The position numbers and the translations under genes are program-made. Source: Ridgeia piscesae (taxonomy: Eukaryota > Annelida > Polychaeta > Sabellida > Siboglinidae). From it: DNA of 64,000 nucleotides. The notes beneath the pieces were generated by a model. That model searched no databases, had not been told where the DNA came from, and worked only from the letters and a program-made list of their open reading frames with translations. The number at the start of each line of letters is the position of its first letter. The first letter of the stretch is position 1. Of this stretch, positions 1 to 13,800 are shown piece by piece. The stretch covers positions 87,501-151,500 of the forward strand of contig JAODUO010000112.1 in assembly GCA_025642075.2 (NCBI GenBank), read 5' to 3'.

Positions 1-445
1 CATTCACGCACATACATACACACTCACACATGCAGACACACGCGCACATATACACAGGCACACATATTTATAACATGTGCAATACAAATATAAAAATGTC
101 ATAAATAACCTCCTAATTGCCTAAAATGCCTTCCTAAACAAGTAAGTCTTTAACTGCATTTTGAATGCATCCGTTGATGTAGCTGGGTGGAAATACGCAC
201 ACATACGCACAAACACGCGCGTGCACACACATACACACGCACATACACGCACGTACATACACACACGCGCGCACACGCACGCACACACATATGCTCACAC
301 ACATACACACTCACTCGCACAGACACGCGCACACATACGCACCGACACACGCACATACACGCACCCACGCGCGCACATATACACACACGCACTCACGCAC
401 ACACTCACGCTCATGCACACATACACGCGCACACACGCGCGCGTG
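1..445. repeat. (CA)n-rich microsatellite tract
   Basis: Imperfect CA/CGCA dinucleotide tract, broken at about 60-180 by unique AT-rich sequence. Open frames across it encode only alternating His/Thr or Cys/Val and are not genes. Confidence 0.95.
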
Positions 446-689
446 TCTTTCATATTTCCACAGTGCTTGGGGCAGCTACAGAGAAGGTTCTATCCTTAGC
501 TACATCCTAGACATCGGCATGTCATGCAACAACCTGCTTTCGGAACGGAGTGTTGTAAGGGACTTGCCACGTTCTACCAGCTGAAAAAGGAATGATAGAT
601 TCGACACTGGTCGGAAGGTCTTCAGTAGGTCTTCAGTAGCTCAGCATCAAGATTGTTCTTTTTAGCACATGACTCACCACTGCTACCTT

Positions 690-1015
690 CAACGCGTCGG
701 TTAAATTTCAGGATGACATGGCATCTTTACAATTTCAAACAGCGCCGGCAACATTAATCTATGTTGTCTTTCAGGAGTCATGTCGGAAGTGGATCTAAGC
801 TGGGTGACTTTGAAGGAGACTAATCGCAGGTTCTGAGACCGGGGTGAATGCAGACAAACACCAGTTTATGTCACTGCCCCGTCCAGTCACGCCTGATCAT
901 GTACGTCCTGCTGACGATCTCTTGTCTGCGATACGTCGGTGCGTGTTTTGGTAATGTTGTGTGTGAAGAAGTCCACAAACTTGTCTGCCACCTCGACAGG
1001 ACTGTCATGACGGGG
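690..1015 (-). pseudogene. LINE (non-LTR retrotransposon) reverse transcriptase fragment, degenerate
   Basis: On the minus strand the sequence reads VADKFVDFFTHNITKTR, the typical linker between endonuclease and reverse transcriptase in Jockey/CR1-like LINEs. After a frameshift it continues SKSPSLDPLPT-stop-LLKD, which matches the family signature SKSCxLDPxPTxLLK. Several stops follow, so the copy is dead. I see no poly-A tail or target duplication. The spacing of the two motifs fits the family, which makes the call fairly safe; the clade cannot be decided. Confidence 0.62.
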
Positions 1016-1549
1016 AGGATGCTCAGAATGGAGCGATACATCAGTTCATAAATCACTTAAAAACACATCTTTTGGATCAGCCTGTTCATGATTAAGATCA
1101 GGCGTATGTGACATTTTGTGACGTATTTTCGATTACAAATTAAATGTTATAGGTGGGGATGGGGTGGGAGTCATATGTTTGTTGACTGCTCCATGGCTCA
1201 TGATAGACAAGAAATAGACCAATCGATGTGATTGTGTATGAATCATCCACACATCACGTAAAAGATGGAGGTGGCCTACAACCAATAATCTGGAGTAAGT
1301 TAACCAGTAATTTTTCTTTATAAAATAGTGATCCCCAGTTCACATTTCCACCGGCTCAACATACTCTGGGCAACGCTATGACGTGATATGACTAAAAGGT
1401 ATTGCTCTGAATCTGCAATTTTACAGTAAAATAAATGAGTTTACTAGTCTAGTCGGAAGAGAGGGTATCGTGCACTCCCCTCGAAAATATATTGTTAATG
1501 CGAAGAAAACGGTTTGCTATGTTAACAAGTCAGCAAAATGTCCAACGTG

Positions 1550-1800
1550 TTATATACTCTACATAACGAGTGTATACATCCATAATTGTATTAAATAAAG
1601 AGAGGTGGTCTGTTTCTTGGTTTTTATTTTAATATGACATTCCTAAAACTAGAAATTGTGTTTGACAAGCTAAAAAACTGTTTGCAGTTTGAATTTCCCG
1701 TCAAAACAACTCTAACTGATGCCTGGTGGTATTCGTCGATGCAGTCAACGTTTCCACATTCAAGGTGGTAAATAGAGCACACTAATAATTGTCATTGTGA
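1550..1800. repeat. Dispersed direct repeat, copy 1 (pair with 2941-3186)
   Basis: About 250 bases, beginning with TATATACTCTACATAACGAG and ending TAATAATTGTCATTGTGA, recur at 2941-3186 with only scattered substitutions. Both copies have the same orientation and are separated by about 1.1 kb of unique AT-rich DNA. No coding potential or terminal inverted repeat is visible. Confidence 0.9.
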
Positions 1801-2940
1801 TTTTGTACTGTTTTATGCAATGTTTCCAAGGTGCACACACCTTCCACTGGTTAGATCGGGCAGCTTAAAACAACTTCATTGTTTCCATAAGATATACCAG
1901 ATATTTTGTTTAAATGTCAACCCCTACTCATTCGTGCAAACCATTGAGGGTTTCCAGCATAGACATTCCTGACAAAGCAACTAATCAACCATCAATTATC
2001 ATCTGCCTCCTCCCCATTTTATGAGTTGCGTATGTGGTGTCTAAAGAATTTCCATTGAAACTACTCCAGTGGTCCATGAAGGTTTTTATTTGAACTCTGA
2101 AATTTAATTGAAATATTAACTTACATTACTTTGCCCAATAAATTTTAGTTAGCTTATTCGTGGTGTTATTAGGTTTCTTGTCTTGTGCCAATTACAATGT
2201 AGGTTTGAATCTTGTCTAAAATGGAGGGGATACTAGATAATAAAAAGATCAGACAAACAGAATTGGTAAAAAGAAAGTACCCGAAACAACGAAAAATTGT
2301 CACATGTGAAGTAATTTTATTTGCAAATGCCAAGTTACAGAAAGCACTGTGTTTCCATGCACAGTTTTGTTTATAAAAGTATTTAACAAGCAATGCATTA
2401 TTTAAAATAAATCACTGTCTAAACTATTATTTATTAAACAAAAGTTTTCCAACCAAAAGTGTATTCCAATATCCCAGAATTGAGAAGCCATTCAAATGGA
2501 GTTACCTGCATATTTTTTCAATCACAGTAAAATGAGAAACATTCAAACAACTTCATTCCTCATATTCTAAATATACACAAACATTTCAAAAATGCTAAGA
2601 CACTGATACAAACCATATTTTGTGTGTGACTGTCAATTTTAACAACTTTGTACATACCTAGTGTTACTTATATCAACAAAATAAAAAAGTTGATGTCAGT
2701 AAACACAAAATAAAAGTTGATATTAGTAAACACGACAACAGATTAATGTGAAATAATGTTACGAGTGCAATAATAGCCCTGTTGTTAATGAAATAAACAG
2801 CTGTGTTTGTAATTAGATCTTCTTCTTCCAGTGTTTGTGTTAGTAAATATTTAAACAGTGAGACGTCAGCTGTATCGGTTGTGTAAATAAACTATAAATA
2901 TGTAACAGTTGCTAAACTGATACGAGAGCAACGCATCCAA
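1801..2940. other. AT-rich intergenic stretch, nothing recognised
   Basis: No open frame with family resemblance, no RNA gene and no long repeat are seen here. It separates two copies of a direct repeat downstream of the prosaposin stop codon and may include part of its 3' untranslated region. Confidence 0.6.
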
Positions 2941-3186
2941 TTATATACTATACATAATGAGTGTATACATCCCATAATTTTATTAAATAAACAAAGGTTT
3001 CTTGGTTTTTATTTTAATATGACATTCCTAAAACTAGAAATTGTGTTTGACAAGCTAAAATACTGTTTGCAGTTTGAATTTCCTGTTACAAACAACTCTA
3101 ACTGATGCCTGGTGGTATTCTTGGATGCAGTCAACGTTTCCACATTCAAGGGGGTAAATAGAGCACACTAATAATTGTCATTGTGA
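2941..3186. repeat. Dispersed direct repeat, copy 2 (pair with 1550-1800)
   Basis: Second copy of the 250-base repeat. On the minus strand it carries an AATAAA hexamer (plus-strand TTTATT at about 3008-3013), about 600 bases beyond the prosaposin stop. This could serve as that gene's poly(A) signal, but nothing in the sequence proves it. Confidence 0.88.
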
Positions 3187-3619
3187 GTGATTGAGGAATA
3201 AGAACAGACAAACCTCTTATTGTAATTATGTGTATGGAATTACAAACAAATTACCAAAATCAAACAAAACATTTGAATATATTAAATTCAACACCTATAA
3301 TCTATCGTCCTATTTGCAATACATTTGTTACATATCTATCTGCTGTGTGATCATTCGGTTCTCTGGGATAAATTAATATAACTATATGTGCTGTTGGCGG
3401 AAACTTTCTCAAGCCAAGTGAAGTTCTATCATTACTAATGCAAAATATAGTTAAGAGAAACCAAATCTTGTTCACGGAGTACAAAATTGCAATTTCCACC
3501 TCGCTCCAGATATGGCTTCTCCTGCGTCACTGATGCTGACATGACCTCACTGATGTCAATGTGGTGTCACTTTCAATGTTAGCATCATCATCTCGCTGTG
3601 CTGACGTGTCTGTCAGCAT
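3187..3619 (-). other. Probable 3' untranslated region of the prosaposin gene
   Basis: The region directly follows the prosaposin stop codon on the minus strand and holds no recognisable coding sequence. A candidate AATAAA lies just beyond it. The assignment as 3' UTR is inferred from position only. Confidence 0.4.
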
Positions 3620-3658
3620 TTAGTTCTTCCACACATGAGCCTTGCAATGCTCAACAGC
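3620..3658 (-). CDS. PSAP: Prosaposin exon 22 (C-terminus and stop)
   Basis: Residues 714-725 ([12 protein letters not shown]) and TAA at 3622-3620. It completes the second saposin-A-type domain with HC and VW, a normal C-terminus for prosaposin. Confidence 0.92.
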   Translation of the reverse strand, partial: AVEHCKAHVWKN

Positions 3659-4766
3659 CTGGAACACAGAAATAACAACTTATCCTCTAAAATAACAACG
3701 AATTGTGCCACTGTGTCAGCACTTAACATATACGAAAATTGAAAATAAACGAGACTACAAACCTAACTATTTGGCACTGTTTACTTGTACAAGTGTTACC
3801 AAAAATACTTAATTTAAACTTGAAGATTTAGTTACATGCAAGGGCATGGCAAATGTCACATTAAATGTGTGTATGCACCTATGAAGCCCGAAATATGGCG
3901 TTCTACAAATGCTTGTAATAATGTATTAATAATAATATGACTTCAGCTGTCCTTTCAAAAGCAGCATGCCATACCATACAACTGCATTAAGTTGTCGTTG
4001 AATAAACTTTCATTCATTCATTCATCTTCAATGATACAGCTGCTGTTTTTGACATTAAAAACCTTAAATTTAAAGTCTGTTTCACTGACGGATTTCCCTG
4101 ACGAGTTTGTTATCCAGTGAGTGAAAGTTCCCAGTTTACAGTGACAGAAATGTTCCTACATTGCACTTCTTGGCGTTGTCGATGTTGTCGCACCAGTAGG
4201 AGGGGCCCCAGGTGCACCTGTCTGCCCCCAGCAGTGGCTCATCCTTCTTGTAGCTGGCCGGCTGCAGCTCCAGCATCTTCACCGTCTCGTTGGACTCAGA
4301 CGCTTCACACAGGCCAAGTTTCTACACGCCCAGTAAATGCATTGGATGACTCAATGTGTACGACATAAGGGGTCATCACATACGTTATCACAAAAATATA
4401 TAACGGTTACATACGGGTGATTTGGTCAATTCTGTGGTGCCAGCTAGTGGGTGGAAATTGTATTGATGCATGTTGATGCTACAGTGCATGCGAGAACCAG
4501 GCGACATAGTGAGTTATATCTGGTGGTTTTTGGAGGCCATTTTGGATTGTGACAAGCCCAATTCTGATGGAGGAAGGGGGAGGTTCAAACCCATATGAAA
4601 CACTATAGTTTTATTTATTAATTTGTTTATTAATTTTACTATACAAGCAATGTATAATAATTTTGTTTTAATATACCAAATGTATATGATCTATCATTGT
4701 TTGTGTGTGTGGTTTGTGTGTGTGTATATACACACATATATATTATAAACACTCATATATATATAT

Positions 4767-4856
<90 letters not shown>

Positions 4857-7800
4857 TATTTTTTATACAAATCCATATAAGTGTTTAAACACATGCACTT
4901 ATGCACATCAACAATCGGCACACGCAGAGTTGGCCAAAGTGTCAAATATTTATAAATATTTTTGAATACATGGAAATGCATATAAATTCATTAATATTTT
5001 CTTAACAAAATAATGCCAAAATAAACCATCAAAGTAAAACATAACATTGGGACATCTTCGTTCCAGATGGGGATGGCAATCAAAAAGAGAAAGATCCCAC
5101 TAGAGAAAAGACAATCTCACCGTGCAGATGACTTTGGGATCAGCCACCTCTTCGATGAGGATGATGATGCCTGCACCGTACTTGTCAATCATATCTACGC
5201 ACTGCAAAACAAACAGAAGCAATTCTTCACAACAACTGGCACATTAGACAACTTACTTAGTTACTGTAATGACTGCACGTTTTCGGACAAACAAAAATGA
5301 TTACTCTCATCGATTTTTAGTGTTGCCAAAAAAAGTACACTGTTATGTACACAATAAAATACAGCAGTTCTTTATCAACTCAATCCTACAATTAACTGTC
5401 AATTAATAAATTCTCAGTATGCAACAAAGTTTTTCTCACCTGTTTCCTGTAGTCTTTGGGAAGGAAGTTACAGACAATCTCAAGGTACTTCTCAATGTTG
5501 GCGACGGTCCTGTTGTTTTCAAGCAGAGAGTCGAGATACTGGATGACAACCTCGCACACGCCGCAGTACTCCCCCTTCTCTAGACGTCTGTCGGCTGTCA
5601 GAAACAACTCAATTGTGTATATTACTATAATTTTATTATACACATGTATATTGGCCGAGTTTAATCTTATGCCAATCAACAACATAGACATGATTTTTCT
5701 GACAACATAAACATATTTTCTGAAGACATCCGATGTATGTCGTAATGAGTATTTAATTAGAACAGATCAGCGATCTTAATTTCAGTCTCGCCGAGATATC
5801 AATAATTTGTTTGCGTCATGATAAATAATATATTTATTGCAAATAAAGTAAATAATCCACCATCATTATTACAACCCATACTTACTAAAATCATGCACAA
5901 TAACATCACCACTACAAACAGGCTACCAACAAATATTGTTCTGTATTGACCAGTCTGCTATCAGAGTAATGTTTTCTGCTGGATAGCATTACTGTTTTGC
6001 ACATCCTCTTGACACAATAATTCATCTGAAATACCCCCACACGCAACAGCACAAATAAAACAAAGTCACATGCATGAAATATATTTATTACTCTTATTGT
6101 CAGATGCTAAACTTGAAAAAAATGAGATAAAAATGAACAAGTAGTAACTCTGAATGCAACTTTAAACACACATGATGCCACTCCACTGTCCCACACACCC
6201 TGGTCTGTGTTTGAGCTGTCGACAGAGTCTGTCAGCCTCTCCGGGGTCTCCTCACTGGGGCCGTCACACAAGCCAAGTCTCTGGGTGAATGTCATATGGA
6301 TTTATTGCACGAATATAAACATGTCGTATGAATGAATGCTGTACATCAGTGTAAGCATGTCAAGAATTAATGTCTTTACAATCATATATGTAAACATGTC
6401 TTAAAATGAACGTGTCCTGTATAATTACAGATGTAAACATGTTTACTGTCTTCGGCGTAAGTGTAAACATGTACAGTGAATTAATATAATCAATATACTC
6501 ACGTAAACATGTCATATTAACAAGTATATGTATTATGCATTAAACATGCAAATATATTCCAAATCTATGTTAAACAATCATTTTTACGAAGAACACACAC
6601 AAACATGTTGTAATATTATATTATGTACAAATGATTACAGGTTCTGCTTATAAATATTACATATCGTTGGCACAGATAGATGGATGTTGCTTACAACTGT
6701 GTAATATAGGTGTAAACATGTAATACAACTGTATTTTGAATGCTGGCGTAAACATGTTATATGACAGTGTTCTCCCTGAATGTGTAAGCATGTCATATAA
6801 ATGATTTATGCATACTTGCATAAACATTTCATATGAACGTACTGCATAGTATGTATATAAGCATGCCATAGAATTTTCTAGCATACAAGTGTAAACATGT
6901 ATTTCTAGTATACAATTCTAAACATGTCTTTTATATACATGTGTAAATATGTAATAAGTATGAACAACATACATGTATATACATGTCAATCAAATGAATG
7001 TCTTACATACAGGCACATACACTGTACATGACATATGCACATATTACAAATAGGAGTAAACATGTCACATGCTTGTGTACCATAAACATGACTGTAAACA
7101 CATCATGGCAATGTCTTTTATATAGAAAAATGTAAACATGCCATATGGATGCTTTGCATACAAGGGCGAACATGCCATATGAATGTCTTGCAGACACAGA
7201 TGGTGTAAAGTTGTAAACATGTCATATAAATGTCATATACAGACTGTGTAAACATGTTATATGAATATCTTCATATATAAGTATAGGCATATCACGGGAA
7301 TGACTTGCATACATATGTGAACATGTCACATGCCTGTCAAGACTGTCATGCATATACAGGCATGTACATGTCACATGAATGTCCCACACTTGGGTAAACA
7401 CGTCATGTGACTCACAGTACAAATAACCCGCGGCTGAGCGAACTCCTCGATAATTATAATGATGCTGGCAGTGTATTTCTGTACAAAGACTTCACACTGC
7501 AAACACAAAGTTCACTGTGGATTAACCAAGGCTATTCATCAAGATTTGTTAGAAGTACAGAAATGAGACAAGTACATAGAAAATATATAACATGCGAGGT
7601 ACGCATGTATTAAAATGACCTATGATCTCTCAGTTAATAAAAATCTTCACACTTTGCAAAATTCACTTGCCAAAATAAGTGACATGAACACACTGCAAAA
7701 TATAGAACAAGTATTTCTGACATTTTAATTTTTACAACAATTTTATTCCGTTTCAGTCGGACTATAGCCCCGATTACAAGATTGATAAGAAAATATGAAC

Positions 7801-10800
7801 TGAGGCATAAACAAGTCATATGCTAACATTTATATACAAGTGTAAAGTCATGCTGCTTTCAAGAGCTAAACACACAGGTGAGTTTTGCTCAAATAAAAAA
7901 GACTGATCTTTTTCTTCTGAAACCCTTAATATCACCAATGGAAAAAGAAAGGAGATCCTACCTGTTTGGCGTATGACTCAGGAAGGACATCACAAACTGT
8001 CTCCAGCGCTTTCTCAATCGCTTCAGTGGACCTGTTTCTTCCAAGCATCACATCAAGATAAAAAGCAACAACTTGGCAAACGAGACATTCCGGGCGGTCC
8101 TCGACTCTGTCTGCTACAAGTCGTAACACAACTACACTTCTAGAGTGCACACAAAAGTCTCACCCGGGAACAAAAACAACACTTTGGAGATTACGTGCAA
8201 CACTATGTACACTGTGCACTATGATGCCATCTAGTGGGCAGTATGAAGATGTTGGAGAAGCATTGATAAAAAAAATGTTGGTCATGTATCGATAAAACAT
8301 GAACACGATGGAGATCGTCCGGAATAAACAAGTTAGTTTTTTACCAAGCAGAAAACATCACCACTATTTTTAAACTTGAAAAACCCAGAAATTGTGTTCA
8401 TTTCAACTGACTGTAATCCCCTAAAATTATGAGCTAATCATATGATTATTTTTATGCATGATTGTTTTTACTGTTTTATCAAAATGATGGCATAGTTATC
8501 ACATTTTGAACATACAATAACGATGGTCCGTATAAGCAAGGATATATGGAAGGGGTGCCAATAACAAGACAAGTGTCTGGCTACAGACTGTGAGAAAACA
8601 GATGGAACAAGTGTCACAGCTAACTGAAACAAAGTTTGAAAAAAGTTGACATTTTAATAAATGAGACCATTTTGACCCTTATTGTCTATTGCTTTCCAAT
8701 CTGTTGATTCCATAAATGCGTGCATTGTATTGCGTTTGAATTATGTTTGGAGGAAAATAAACTGGGTACTGACAAATGAGATTATAAGGTGAATCACAAA
8801 AGATGAGATTATAAGGTGAATCACAAAAGATGAGATTATAAGGTGAATCACAAAAGATGAGATTATAAGGTGAATCACAACAGATTTGGAACATGACCTT
8901 AATACCCTATTCACTGCAGTGGGGTAGGGTTAGCCTGGCAGCCAAATGGGAAATAATCCAAGAAATTAACTTTCACAGGGCATCCTCCATACACCAATTG
9001 TATGCCCTGCTAGGGATGCTGTCTATGACACTGTTCAGCAGGACGTCACTTATAAATGTGTCACTATGATGTTAATAATTCATGTATGGTGTGAATCATT
9101 AGTACATAATGAAAATCATTAGTATATGTGTTAATATAAACGTTTTAACGGCCAAGAATTACAATGTTTTTAACGACATAGACGCTACTGCTGTCAGGTC
9201 AGTCATTGACCTACTTTTGTTGGAGACGACAAGGCTGCTGCACAGACCGAGGGCGGTGCACACTTCCTTCGGGTCGAGTTGCTGCTCCAACATCGCGATG
9301 ATTGCCTTGCCGTACTCGTCGACAAACTGGATGCACTCGGCCTTGATCGTGTCCGGCATCAGACCACACACCTTGTCCAGCGCCTGGATGATTTGTGTCT
9401 GCTCAGAACAAGCACTGTGGTCAGTACTGGTCAGCTTAACATGGCCATGTCGAGCCCGCAAAGGCAAGGGCCGAGGGTGTGACATATAAAATAAATTAAT
9501 AGACTTTGGAAAACTCAGGTGTACAAGGCAGTGTGGCTGGTTATGATTTGTGTTGTTAAATTGTTTATATTTTAAAGATTTAGCTTATTTACCAGAAATG
9601 ATATTCCACAAATGTATGCACTTCAAATGGAACATCTTCACCCACGCGTAAGATACAGTGTTCATCTTTGTGTCATTTTAAAGCTATGAACCTCCTCTAT
9701 TAAAACAATAAAAATATCGAATTGTCAACTTGACTCGAAAAGCCTTGTATTGGTGTGGCGTGTCATATATTTGTTAAACTATTGTTATTTTCCAATGTAT
9801 ATTGAGGGATGTTGGCCTTGATACGCAGCCATGTCATATATTTGTTAAACTATTGTTATTTTCCAATGTATATTGAGGGATGTTGGCCTTGATACGCAGC
9901 CTTGACTGATGTTTCCTTTTGCTTCAACATCTTAAAACACTTTAATTTCTCTGGTCTCACCTCTGTTGCATTGTCAGCAAGCAAACTGTCAATCTCTCGG
10001 ATGACAAACTCGCACATGACACACGTGCTGGTTGTCTTGACCTTGGGGACGGCGGGTGCAGTGACAGGCATCTTGGGCATGGCCAGTCGGGTGAGGGTGG
10101 ACGCATTGGAGATGACATTTGTGTCAGCCTTGCAGAAGCCAAGGGCATGGCAACGTGTCTCTGGGTCCTGTAATAATGCATGGGGGGTAATTTCCATGGC
10201 TTGAGACTGATAAACAAAGTTTCATGTACCAAGATAACAGTTTTATGCAGTGACCCGTTGTCAACCATTGTTTCAGGTAGAAATATATCAGTACAGATAA
10301 AAAATAAGTAGCGAAAAAGGTCTTTAAAAAATCATAGATATTGTCAGTTATGGCGTGAAAGTGGGTGTCATGTGTGTATAGTTTATTACAAGTAAATAAA
10401 ACACATGTCCACTGGGATGTACGTGTATCAGTTAACTGGCACATGTCCACCAAAACATGTGTAACTGGCAACATTTTTATCCCACAGTAAGCCCTGCCAA
10501 GAATGGCTTACATAGCCTTCATGTTGTGCGTGCATGTTTGCACCTATGTGTGTGTGCGTTCTTGATTTACATAAGTCATTAATTCCCACCTATTGCTGTA
10601 CTACACAATACTCACAAGTTCATTGACGAGCAACTCAAAGATGTCGCTGGCGTACTTATCAACAGTGACGATGCACTGTCAAACAGACAGGAGACATTAC
10701 ATCAACACTCAGCACTTGTTAGTCAATATGTGACATCACAACTAAGCACTGACATCAATCACTGTGATTACAACTGACTGTAATCAAATACATCATGAAG

Positions 10801-13800
10801 TGAAAAACAATCATATGATCTGTAATTGATGCCCTGAAAAAATCTTGTAACCTATTATTAACATGTTAATGTAAGAAGTGATTAGCAATAATACTGGGAC
10901 ATTCAATGTTAATATAAATGGGCTTTATTTATAATGTTGTAATTTTTACAAATGGTAAACACTGAAATTATAATGTAAACAGGTCTGAATCTGAAAAGAT
11001 AGAATGGCGACAAACTAACACTGGAACATTTCTGTAGTAAACTATGCACACAAACAATGCAAACAAACAATACGGCCACATCTGTTATACTTATACTTGA
11101 CAGTGTAGTCCTACTTCAGTACATGGCCTAATAATGATTTTACCAAGATATACAAATACTGACGCTACACTTTATTCCGTCATTTTACCAGTTAGATTTG
11201 TCATAAAATATTGACCTTTTAAAAACATACTATCATATGAATTTGAACGCCAATGATCTATGCAAATAACATGAATGCATAACCGACTATACCGGTAAAT
11301 ATGCAAAGACAAAATGTCCGGATACACTTCAAAGTTGTAGTGTCAGTCATATTTAGATCGAGATGACAAACAGATACTACAAAGTGAAGTGGGTTGGTCG
11401 AGGGCTCATTAATGTCCTTCTAAAGTGTCGCAATGGTTATTTCAGTTGGAGCACATGACCAAGTAAACAAGACCATTCGTAAAGTATCCTAAGTATGCTG
11501 TATGGTAAGTAATGAATAAATTGATATATCTCTTTGTGGCAGGTTCTCACAATATTAATGGTTGCAGGCTGCCTACTTGAAATAAAACTAATTTCTATAA
11601 CGTGTATAATTTTCTGTAGTAAATATTCTTGTTTCAATAATACAGCACCAGTGTCCACAATGCTGCTATCTGAAGTAACTATCTGTGATGATTACGGAAA
11701 ACCCACCAAGAGTCGGCAGCCCTGACTACGGACATGCAACTGATTTTACCTTAACTAGTTTGTTCAAAGCAAATGAATGGAGGAACTGGCATAGCTAACT
11801 GCAGAAAATAAAGTAAATTTAAACGCTTATTCATCCTAACTTTCACTTTTAGTAATGTTGCAACCTGCAACAGAAACTACACAAATTGAACTCAGTCTGT
11901 CATTTGTTATCTTAAATGTGTATAAACACTAATTTAAAGTTCTCACCACTGCTGCCATTGAGCCGAGACGGGAACACAACTTCTCCTTGATCACTCTGAT
12001 CACCTTTTTCTGTAAATATAAATATTGTAATCACATGTCAGCTGTGTCTCTGAGAAAATTAAAACCTGTTACGTAATCAGTGCGGACAAACTCCAGAGGA
12101 TGTTCTTTTAATGATCAATGGACACGTTTTTGCTCATCTAGCAGTTATGTTATAGTCATTGGTCAGAAAAATCAGAATAGTAATTTTGTGTACCCATTCT
12201 GCCAGTGTTTAACAACTGTGTTACATAAACCTAGTTCAAAATATTTCTGCTGCTATTTGCTAGGAATACTTTCAGTTAGACATGGATATAACTATTTTTT
12301 ATTTCATTTATTTCCAACTTTTTGCTTGAAATGTGTCAGTTTTCAAGTATTGGTGCCTAGCTGAATATTTGCACAGTAAATCACAACAGCAGGAATATTT
12401 TCTACATCATAACCACAATGAAACATAATTTTCTTTATCCCTGCGACCAGCCAGGGCTGATTAATCGGCCCGAGACACCTTCCTGCATAAAAACATTTTT
12501 AGTTTGCGTAATCGTAGACATTTGTTATCATCGGATAGCTGACAGATTTTTCAAGATGGTGTATATCTATTCATGAGCAGATTGAATGACAGCTAGCTAT
12601 GTGCGGGCAGACAAAACATGTGACAAAGTTGATGCCCAAATTTGGGTGGTTTACTACGCCTTCCATGATGAATTTATGCATCCATTCATAAGTCTGACCC
12701 CGCATATCTGGCACCAATAGAGAGCTCTGTTCTTGTCCAATCTGGGAAAAATAAACATGTGGGTGGGGCTGGTCCAGCGAATCTGAACCAAGCTTTCAAA
12801 CACCACATCATCTTCCCGCCGGAGCAGAAGTAAATAACTAGATGGCGGATGTTTGTGTAGAAGAACTTTCTCAATTGAAATGTTTACTTTGTATTATCTA
12901 AAGTTACTGCATCTATGTTTCGACAAAACATCTGACACTGACTGACAGTACTCCAGAATATGACTATTATACTAGTTGAAATAGTTAGAATGATTTTGGA
13001 TGCTTTTTGGTCTGAAAAATCGACTATTTGTCAGCGCAACATTTCACCGCTCGCGCCACGGGTTTGCGCCGGAGGCGAATGTAGCAGCGATCGGCCAGCC
13101 TAAAATGGCCTACCTCAATGTTGAAATAAAATCACAAAAATAAGTTCTCAACGGATTTGATTCATTTTTATGTTATTTGGCATATGGTTACATTTGTCTT
13201 GCAGGAGGTAGGAAGTTTGTCCGTTCAGTAATTAGTTGGGAGCAGAATAGTGCATTTTGTTTTTTTCCGAATGTTTTTAGAAGACATTCAGCTAATATTA
13301 TCACTATAATTATCTGACATAATAGAGATGGTATAATTTTATTATGATAAAGAGTTCATTCGGCAGTAAAATGGTGCATAATTCATATTTTTATGATAAG
13401 TATTTGCAGAGTTATGATTTTTATTGTAACAGAGGATTTTTGCTGGCCAGTCGCAGGGTTAGATAGTATATGTTGCAATGGGGTTGGTGTCTGAAGGTGG
13501 CAATAGAAAGTGAGGAAGGCCAACCAAGACCTGGTGCAAGATATTTAAAGAAGATCTGGCAGAATTGGAAAACAACTGGAATTATGCCAAATAAATTGCG
13601 AAATGTCTTAAAAGCCCGACGTCTTAAAAGGAACAGGAGGAAAGTCTTTGTATTGCAGGCTTGCATTGTTGATAAATAGGTTACTGTAGAATGATCCTAA
13701 CCTGTGTTGCTGGGTCACGGTCAAGGGTCTGAAGCTCAGCAAAGACAGTCTTGCACACGATGCATGCACTGGTGCTCTCCACCTGTCAATGACATGTACA

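Noticed and set aside
150..510. Open frames of up to 112 codons rich in His/Thr or Cys/Val
   Set aside because: They are translations of a CA microsatellite, with no codon bias or homology.
9159..9214. Extension of prosaposin exon 15 to a downstream stop
   Set aside because: The frame stays open after the GTAGGT donor, but the phase-1 junction to exon 16 restores a complete saposin domain 5.
13470..13679. Basic 69-codon frame in prosaposin intron 11
   Set aside because: It may be a fragment of something, but I recognise no family and no splice sites tie it to other exons.
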